Source: Ursus arctos
Taxonomy: Eukaryota; Chordata; Mammalia; Carnivora; Ursidae
Assembly (NCBI RefSeq): GCF_023065955.2
Contig: NW_026622952.1
Span: forward strand, 28,878,313-28,942,312
DNA: 64,000 nucleotides
Reading direction: 5' to 3'
How positions within the stretch are numbered: the first letter of the stretch is position 1; each line of letters begins with the position of its first letter. A model generated the notes under the pieces. It saw only the letters and a program-made list of their open reading frames with translations. It did not search any database and had not been told where the DNA came from. This document shows, piece after piece, positions 56,487 to 64,000 of this stretch. The translations under genes and the position numbers were made by a program.

Positions 56487-59400
56487 CTAGGACAACAAAG
56501 AGGAACACATTTTTGTTAAAAGCCAAAGCAATGAATTCATTATGCTACAAACACAGTTGTTTTTCTAAATTTAAAACGAGAACAAAGTTACTCATTTTAT
56601 CATAAAATTATTCTTAGGTTTGTGTCTTATTGAAGTTTGTGCTGAGAATTACAAAATGTAGGAGGAATGGAAAAACCTAAAAGCAGTCTTGCTGATAGAA
56701 CAGCTGGGAGAGTCAGATGATGTGAGCGTTGATTCTTTTGAAGTGCTCTCTGCTTCGTGGATGAAAGGAACATAAAACAAACAGTGAAAGTAAGGTCTGC
56801 CAATATGGTGTGAGCATAGAAGCATGGCAGGGTTCACAAGAGTATGGGACTTGTACGGAACCAGACTTGGAAGTGATTAAGTGCAGCCATGTTGGCAGGA
56901 CTGTGGTCCTCAGTGGGGAGCCCCACCCTCACGCCATCTCTCTGCTGGGCAGGCAGCTGGCTGAGCCATGGTGGCCCCCTCTTCCTCTTCAACTGGGCTC
57001 CAGGTGAGAAGAAGGTGTCTGGGGGGAAGGTGGAGAGGGACAGTGCTTGCTATGGGCACCCCTCTCTTCCTACCCTAGACTTCCAGTTTCCAGCAGGGGT
57101 GAAAGGACAGATGATCAAACAGCCCTGTTGCTCCAGCAAACGGGAGCTACCTTGGAGGAAGCTGTGGGAGTGTGAGAATGTCCAGTGCGAGAAAAGGCTG
57201 GGTGTCCAGCAAGTAACGCAAAATGACCTGCCAGGGAAATCAAAAGCACTCTACAGAGAAACCGCAAATGTGAGTCTGAAGTTTCATTTCTTGTGCTCTG
57301 GTAGCAAAGAAAGCGTTATCTAGTTAAAATGTAATTTTTTTTTTACTTCTAATACAAATGCATTATCATAAGACTTCTGATATTCCTTTACTAAGAAGAT
57401 GCAATTCTCAATAATCAATGACAGTTGCTGATTTAAGGGAGTGCACAAAAAAAATATATACTCTACCCCCCATATACACTTTTGGAATAAATACTAAGAG
57501 AAAATGAATATACATATTTTCAGAATATTAAATTATCTTTTTTTGCTTCAATATATATGCAAACCTGGAAGTATATCCTTAGAAAAATGAACACAGGAAG
57601 AGTTGTAGTAAATAGAAAGTCTTCATGAAGCAACGTATACTACTAGGAGAAATACAAAGAAATCTTTTTTCTTAAGTTAATATAAGAATTCTGTAGAAAA
57701 ATATGATGGCCGGTTAGTCTCATGTAAAGCTAAAATCAGGCTTTTCAAATACACTAGGTTCACTCAGAAGGGATCAATATACAAAATGGTTTAATAATCT
57801 TCAATAAGATTTAGTATCTATACAGTATTCTGAATTTTTAAGATATCCTCTGGTAGTTAGAGTAGGGATATGCAAGTAAAATCGGAATATGGTTACTGCC
57901 CAAAATATTCTAAAAAGGAAACAAAATGATTCCTATAAGGTACTCTAAAGTATAATGGAAGAAAAAAAAATGTCATCCATGAGATATCTAGATTCACTCA
58001 AGTTCCCTTATGTAGCAGCTAAAATGTTAGTGTGGATGGGTCATCAGAAATAGAAATTAAAATGGGAGCACAGAACTCGTGAGGATTAAAAAGATGGACA
58101 TTTTACTTGCTGGGGAAAGGTAACGAACATTAATGCGGATATGAAATTGTAACTAAATGAAATTTAAGCCTTAAGTCATATGAGTGACCATCTGTTGCAC
58201 GGGCATTATCGCCATCTCTAAAGACTGGATTGGAAGACGAGAACCCAGTGGAGGTGATGAAGCACAGATGGTCTGAAAACTGAAGGGGCAGCCAGGGAAG
58301 GAAAAGCTTATGTCGGCCAGGGCGAAGAGGGGAGCTTCAAGAAAACGTACAGAAAAGACAGGTTACACGAAGACCACCTCGTCCACTGGATTTGGCCGTG
58401 GAGTCTACTGAGACCTTGAATAGCACTTTAACATGGCGCTCTAGGGCCTATCCCGGTTACAGTTGGTTGAGTAAATGAGAGATGAAAGAGGTGAACACAA
58501 ATTCTAAATGCCTGGGTCTGGGAGCAAATTCGAAGAGGACAGAGCTTCATTGCTAACGTGTGCCCAGCATCACGGTTAAGATACTAATAAAACAGAAGTT
58601 TGGGAACACCCATAAATTGAGGGGAAAGAAAAGCAGTCGAAGACCTCAAACGTATGGGGAGAGAGAAGGCCTGTCTGGTGGAGCTGTGTTGAAGGAAATG
58701 CCAAAAGCACACAGCTGGCTAAAACAGACCACCTTACCATCAGATTAAAGAGGAAGCAGTTCAGGGATTAACACTGGAAGTGTTTGAGTCCAGTAGTCTC
58801 ATTTTGTTCTTCTTGGTGAAGAAGGGGGCAGAATCAACATTCAAGGAATGCATCTTGAGTAATCTTTAACAATGTAATTTATTTCTCTAATTCCACCAAA
58901 TACTTAAATATTTTTCTAGATACAATTCTACACTTAGTGGCACTATCCTATCCTTTGTAAATTTTGCACACAATTTTCTGCACTTGGAAGAGTTGTCCTA
59001 CATTATGATGGCACCGTAATTTTTGATGGGGGCAGGTATGCAATGTTTAGATGTTCTGGAAATCCTCCTCAAGTGACTGTCCTGTGCATTTGCCTCCCAG
59101 CCCATGTTGAGGGATGACTGCCTCAGACTCAGCCTCTGGGACGAGTAGTAGGAGTGCAGATCCAGGAGAGCGTGGATCTGGTTTTGGTTCCCAGGGCTCC
59201 TGTCTTGCTTTTTTTCAGGAGCAAACGCAGTCTCAAGGAAACTCAGGCATTGGTTAGAAAATAACAGAATTCATCTTCCAGAACTTGCTGGTCTCATTCT
59301 AAAAAGCAACTGCCATTTTGGTTGAGGAAACTATCCCCAGTAAGAGAAATGAATACGCTTTACAAAGATTTCTTACCTGCATGTTTGATGTTGAAATTTC

Positions 59401-60116
59401 TTTCCTTTTAAGAGGCATTTCTGTGAATTTTCTGTACATTCACAGGCACATTTTCCAGGGTTTAGGGGTTGATTCCTTGGGCAGGTTCTTTTACATACGC
59501 ACTGGCATGTGTTTTCATCAAATTCTCTGTTGGCCCCACATGAGTTGGGTAAAAGTTTGTTTTTGCAGACACACTGGCATGAGTTTCTGTCTAGTTCTTT
59601 GTGGGGTCCACAGCTGGAAGGCCTGAGCCCCCCTTTGCAGACGCACTGACACGTTTCTTCATCGAGCTCCTTGTTGGGTCCACAGATGTCATGGAATCCA
59701 TCTGTAGAGTCTAGACAAACACAGTCAGACATCTTTACTATACCTTACTTAGTTCTGGGTGTGGTGTGAAACAAAAGCATATAAAAGTGTCTGTTTATGT
59801 TCTTCATTAAAAGGGTTGTGCATAAACACGGGTATGTTCCTCTACAAGGAAGTTCAAAACAATACCAATGTCAAGTAGAAAACGTCCTGTAGTCACTTAT
59901 TCCAGAGAAGGATGATCTGAATATTGTACATGTGATTTTAATATTAAAATATGTGTTAATCAAAATAGAGACACTTGGCATTTCGTCTTTAAAATATCAT
60001 TCTGCTTACCGTCTCCAGAATTTGAGGAAAAAATAAAGTCTTGCTGAGCCAGACATGTGCAGAGGTGATTATTCCAGATGTAATTTGTGGGGCAAGTCTT
60101 GTTCGCAGCTTGGCAC
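56372..60116 (-). CDS. VEGFC: VEGFC (vascular endothelial growth factor C), exons 5-7, partial gene
   Basis: VEGF-C is a secreted growth factor that activates VEGFR-3 (and VEGFR-2 after proteolysis) and drives lymphatic vessel growth. Three exons lie here: 60010-60116, 59377-59710 and 56372-56486, joined in frame by GT/AG introns of 299 nt and about 2.9 kb. Together they encode about 185 residues, the C-terminal end of a protein of roughly 419 in human. All are C-terminal propeptide: repeated Cys blocks of the CxCxC type resembling Balbiani-ring 3 protein, which is cleaved from the mature factor. The VEGF homology domain, receptor-binding residues and signal peptide are encoded by exons 1-4 beyond position 64000. 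No stop or frameshift interrupts the joined exons, so this looks like the functional gene, not a retrocopy. Confidence 0.97.
56487..59376 (-). other. VEGFC: VEGFC intron 6
   Basis: About 2.9 kb, GT (59376-59375) to AG (56488-56487). No SINE or L1 is seen, in contrast to the flank. ORFs such as 56889-57323 (plus) lie here but are unrecognised. At 58180-58560 a block with CCACTGGATTTGGCCGTGGAG and GAGACCTTGAATAGCAC may be a very old interspersed repeat of unknown family. Confidence 0.9.
59377..59710 (-). CDS. VEGFC: VEGFC exon 6 (cysteine-rich propeptide repeats)
   Basis: Acceptor GTTTGTCTAG, donor CAG|GTAAG. The exon is 334 nt: two bases completing G|AC (Asp), 110 codons, two bases AG of the Ser codon. 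The reading starts STDGFHDICGPNKELDEE. Three tandem units follow, each of CG-[PA]-[NH]-[KR]-E-[LF]-D-x(3)-C-Q-C-V-C type, then a fourth Cys cluster with KCACEC and an end KKFQHQTC. These are the Balbiani-ring-like (silk) repeats of VEGF-C and VEGF-D propeptides. The ORF extends 22 bases into the intron (MSDCVCL), which is not coding. Confidence 0.98.
59711..60009 (-). other. VEGFC: VEGFC intron 5
   Basis: Short intron of 299 nt with donor GTAAGC and acceptor TTGTCTAG. AT-rich, no repeat seen. Confidence 0.95.
60010..60116 (-). CDS. VEGFC: VEGFC exon 5
   Basis: Acceptor CTCTCCCAAAG, donor GACG|GTAAGC. 107 nt: one base completing CA|G (Gln), 35 codons, one base G of the next Asp codon. The reading is CQAANKTCPTNYIWNNH, then LCTCLAQQDFIFSS and NSGD. 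It encodes the start of the C-terminal propeptide just after the proprotein-convertase cleavage region, which itself lies in the preceding exon outside the window. Human has CRCLAQED where this has CTCLAQQD; all cysteines agree. Confidence 0.97.
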
Positions 60117-60179
60117 CTTTGGGAGAGACAGACAGGTTAATAGTCTAACTGGTACCCAGAAGGGATCATGTCTTTTCTT

Positions 60180-60690
60180 ACCTCTGTATTACAAAGCCAA
60201 TGCATGCTTGTGAAAAAGCTTTAAAATGATGTAAGAATACATGAAATGAAATGTGGAAGTTCCCTCTCAAAGTCCCCCCCTCATCCACATATGCGGCCAA
60301 ATTCTAATCGCAGAGGTGACCACTTACTGGCACGGTCATCTATCACTCCAGCCTCTGATTTTGTTAAGGCAAATACATTTATTTGTATAATCCCACGGTG
60401 GTTTAGTTTGTGTATACAAGGGGATACGCCTCATAATACTCTGAAATTTCCTTCTTCCACTAAACAATATACTGTGGGTATCTTCATAGGTCATTTCAAA
60501 GCGTTCTGCTTGTTAGTGGCTACACAGCAGTCCATAAAATGGATGAGTACTACTATTAATCGCCTGTTGGTCACTATGGGAACTGCTTCCAATTTGTGGC
60601 TTTTTCAAACAGTTCTACAGGGAACATCTTTATACATTTACCTTTCCTGACTTATTTCTGAAACACTGATGCCTATAACCATAAAAGGTC
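60180..60690 (-). mobile_element. Possible old L1 3' fragment, antisense (tentative)
   Basis: TCTTCATAGGTCATTTCAAAG, TTAGTGGCTACACAGCAGTCC, TATTAATCGCCTGTTGGTCAC and TACAGGGAACATCTTTATAC follow the order of words (GGCTGCATAGTATTCCAT-type, CCTATTGATGG-type, AATGAACATCCTTGTAC-type) found in antisense old L1 3' regions. Very diverged. Confidence 0.45.
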
Positions 60691-63059
60691 TATTAATCCA
60701 AAATTTTCTCTCTACACTCCACCAGAAGGGCATCGAAGACCAAACTTGTTGTCATTGCTTCTGTTCTAGTTTTTCCTCCCTCCCTACCACCCTCTCTTTT
60801 CTTACAGTCTCATTATCTGTTTTACTAAAAATTATGAACATATGGGCTTCGGTCAAGTATGCCAAGTGCTCCTTTGCTCCGGCTGTCCGACTGCTGGCTA
60901 ACTGAGACTCCTCCATGTTGGTGTCAATATGAAATGAGCCCTTTAGTATGAATCTTCTCTGTTCTCTGACACGAACAGATTGTCACAAGCTCATCTTGCC
61001 TACTGTCTCCTCCACACCTAGAATCAGCCATTCCTTCAAGGAGCCCTCATTCTGTCTGTTAGGAAATGGCATTTGGGATTAGGTTTGTTCAGTGCCATCA
61101 GGTTACATTACAACTCATCCTTTTCAGGGCACAGAGCTAGAAAATGCACATATACCCCACAGAATGTCTCCTTAGTTAATGTTTACCCATTAGGAGGATT
61201 CTTGGCTCTTAATATCCTAACTTACAGAGTATATTTAAACCTCTCACTACCTTATTTTTCTACTGAGGTTGGTGCAGGGGAAACAATTGTATCTTTCATA
61301 CTCCATATCCTGAACAATATGTGAGGGAAGAGTGTTGAGTTACATTCTAGACTGGCAGAGCCTAACAATCATGTGTAAACATCTTAACAGGGGCACCGAC
61401 TGTAAATAAACAGGTCATATGCTTCAGATGTTGCTGACAAAAGTTTCAGAGTCCTACCGTGTGATGATGCAATGATACGCCTTTCTTTAAAAGACAGCCT
61501 GATGTCTTGTATAGCACCCCAGGAAGGACTTACTGAACAGTGTAAGCACATCTACATCTGATAACCATTTTTTCCTTGACAACCGCCTTTGAGGATTTAT
61601 GGAATCTCTCCCACTCAGCAGCAGCTCCAAGACCCAGAGAACCTCTACTTGTCCCATTCAGTGGGAGAGTTTGCCTAAAACACCCTCCCACACCTCTCCA
61701 CACCACCTTGCATGGCAATGACTGTCTTACCCTTACCCCTCCTCCCTTGTAACATTCGTCAAGGGTCATGTCTCCAGCTTGATGAAGACCATCTATACGG
61801 AAAGTTTTCTTGAATTATTTTTGATTTTTAACAAGTTTCTGAATGCTGTGTGTTATTTGCTGTCCTGTATCATAAGATAATAATTTCTCATTCAGCATGC
61901 AAATAATCCAAGTAATCACATATACAGTAGCCATGTGTTCACAACCATAAGAATTGTTGGACGATCAAGGAAACAGTGTCTGAGCATTTTAGATCCTATC
62001 AAGGTAGGATGTTACTTTTCTACAGGTATTATCTTTAAGTTCTTTGTAGGAAATTAGTTATGTCTGGGTTTAATTCTTCCCATTCAAGACAATACAAATT
62101 TGCTTGCAATGTATATTTTTGGAAATAGGTTATTGATCTTAACTAAGACATACCTGTACCTAGTTTCAAGGGAAAAAAATCAGTCATAGTGCTATTTCCA
62201 AATATAATTTAAAATTATTGGGTTTTAAATTTACTTCTTGACTTCATGTTAACAACTTTCATTAAAATTTTTGTTCCTAACAATCTTTATATTTGCTTAA
62301 GTATATATAATATATATGTGTGCATGTATAATAGATAATTGCCTTACCCTGTGTATACCATATGCCTTTTTCTTTATAATTTTATTTTTTGAAAATTTAT
62401 GTGATTTCAGTTAAAATTATGAGAAAATATATATTCAGAGGAGTTCATTCTGATCCATGTCCTCAGCATGCTAATCCTTTTTGCAGTTTTTGGTTTATGT
62501 TTTCATAAATATATACACATATAAAACATATGTGTATATATTTTTCCCATTCTGTTATCCAGAAGATAGCCTCCCTTACATGCTCTTCTCAACCTTGCTC
62601 TTCCAGTTAGCTCTATGCCTTGGGGAACATTATACCTTCCTAATAATTTTATGTATTCCCAAGAGCAAGTCCTTACTTATCACATGTTTTTGTCATTACT
62701 GTTTTCTTGGTTAATCATAAATGTACACTGTTTCACAAAAAATTTGGACAGTACTTATCAATTCTCCAAAACAATATCATTGTTTTTTCATTTACCTCCT
62801 ATTCAAAGCTTTAGTCCCTTCCATCAAATAAGATGCTGTTACGTTTAGTTATATAATAGTGATGCAATAAATTCTGGCTGAATGAAACTCAGACCAGTCT
62901 TCCATCAATGAAGGTAAACCCCTTTGGGCAGTGTTGCCTCAAGGTTGACATACACATGATTTAAGTGACACACTGTCATGTTGGTATCAGGAGGGCACAG
63001 TCCTATGGTGGCTGCAGAAGAAGGGCATGAGCATTCTCCCAATATGTGATTTGTACTGC

Positions 63060-63200
63060 TATTACCTAAGCCAGTGGTCTTCCAGTTGTTAGTTGTAATC
63101 CATCAGTGGGTCACGAAATCCATTATAAGGGTTGGGAAATGCGTGTGTAAAGTCAAAGAATGACATGTAATAAAATACTACCAGAATGCATGTGATAAAG
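63060..63200. mobile_element. Possible hAT-type DNA transposon remnant (MER-like, tentative)
   Basis: AAGCCAGTGGTCTTCCAGTTG followed by CATCAGTGGGTCACGAAATCC and a CAGAATGCATGTG block resembles small nonautonomous hAT elements that start CAGTGGTTCTCAA and carry GTGGGTCAYGAA. Terminal repeats and an 8-bp duplication could not be confirmed. Confidence 0.35.
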
Positions 63201-64000
63201 ATCACTTTCTGCAGCTATATTTCAGTTCTCTATGTGCATATATTTTTGTTTTATGCACATATAAATATATGCATATTTATACACACACTCACACCACCTC
63301 TCCCACATGTGGTGTACGTGTACGTGTGTATATGGTAGCAATGTCCAGTGTATTCGTTTTTAAATTACAGTTGTTAAAGTTGATAAACATATCTAAACTA
63401 TTTTTATGGGAAAAAGTGTCAAGAATGATCTCAATCACTAGCCTAAGTGAGACTGGTCCATACTGAGGTTTTCAACTGTAGGAGAATGCGTTAATGTCTC
63501 TGCGCTGAAGTGAAAGTCGGTCTACAAAATTGTTCACCCTCAAGGGGTAGGAAAATAAAGCCTTCCTATTTCTCATGTAGTGAGGGAAAAGAAAGAGTTC
63601 TATAATATTTCACATCCTTAACAATATAAATTCAAAAATATGGACTGTGTGTAGAAACAGATGAAGGAATGCATTTCTGAAAATATCCTACAAAACAACA
63701 AGGTATCTAGCGCCTAATTTTGCAGCATTCAGTAATTCCCTAGAATCTGGCTATCCCAGCCCTTTTGGTTTTGCACATGTACGTTGAATAAAAATATGGC
63801 ATTCAGAATAACAATTTCAATTGTTATACCTGAAGTGTTTTTGCCAACATAAACTTTATATTATGGACTAATTATGCTTTGCTCAAGGTGAACTAAATAT
63901 TTTAATTTCTAATATTCTTAAAACGTAAATTTCTATAAAAATATCCACTTTAGAAGCTCTGCCAAAATTAAGAAACTGCTACTTATCAATATTAACATAT

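Larger units (their letters stand above)
60117..64000 (-). other. VEGFC: VEGFC intron 4, partial
   Basis: From the exon 5 acceptor to the right window edge. I searched minus-strand frames for the VEGF homology domain of exons 3-4 and found none, so exon 4 lies beyond. AT-rich beyond 61800, with possible old repeats listed separately. No carnivoran SINE seen. Confidence 0.85.

Noticed and set aside
56940..57010. Exon-like segment on the plus strand (CTGGGCAG before, CTCCAG|GTGAG after) inside VEGFC intron 6
   Set aside because: Good-looking splice sites but no recognisable protein and no partner exon; short splice-like words occur by chance.
61530..61769. Cys-containing minus-strand ORF in VEGFC intron 4, considered as exon 4
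   Set aside because: Lacks the cystine-knot pattern and the conserved words of the VEGF homology domain, and has no fitting splice sites.
1..64000. tRNA genes suggested by A-box/B-box sequences
   Set aside because: All occurrences are in the tRNA-like heads of SINEs or MIRs; none has an intact cloverleaf with flanking unique sequence.
1..64000. CRISPR-like or regularly spaced repeats, bacterial operons
   Set aside because: No regularly spaced direct repeats and no dense coding; the window is typical mammalian intergenic and intronic DNA.

Overview
This is nuclear DNA of a placental mammal. It is dense with carnivoran tRNA-derived SINEs (tRNA-like head beginning GGGGCGCCTGGGTGGCTCAG, body with AGCCTGCTTC, AATAAATAAAATCTT-type tail), L1 fragments, MaLR/MLT1-like LTRs and MIRs. 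The best-preserved SINEs read, on the minus strand, through a CCAGCGAGAGAGGGAACACA block and a GGGATCACGCCCTGAGCCGA block. As I remember the carnivoran subfamilies, that fits bears (Ursidae) better than dog, cat or mustelids. The order is secure; the family is an inference.

The only protein-coding gene I can support is the 3' part of VEGFC (vascular endothelial growth factor C), on the minus strand at the right end: exon 5 (60010-60116), exon 6 (59377-59710), exon 7 (coding 56372-56486) and a 3'UTR running to about 55982 with an AATAAA signal. All exons are in frame, with consensus GT/AG junctions and matching split codons. They encode roughly the last 185 residues, the cysteine-rich C-terminal propeptide of silk/Balbiani-ring-like repeats. 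Exons 1-4, including the VEGF homology domain, lie beyond the right edge.

Positions 1-55.9 kb are the downstream flank of VEGFC and look like a gene desert. The layout is: an L1 3' end (1-183); an old minus-strand processed pseudogene of the cTAGE5/MIA2 (TANGO1-like) family (about 1440-2730), interrupted by a SINE; a compact orphan CpG island next to it (about 2790-3420); mostly unique DNA to 8.3 kb; LTR-like pieces (8.3-10.4 kb); L1 fragments in both orientations (11-26 kb); mostly unique DNA with MIRs and old LTRs (26-42 kb); SINE, MLT1 and L1 insertions in otherwise unique DNA (42-54 kb); and the VEGFC 3' end.

I found no tRNA, rRNA or snRNA gene, no CRISPR and no bacterial-type system, and no convincing undescribed system. 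The items most worth a second look are the cTAGE-family retrocopy with its adjacent CpG island, one unexplained ORF (27445-27678), a moderately CpG-containing segment at 48.9-49.6 kb, and several nested insertions whose target-site duplications give relative ages.
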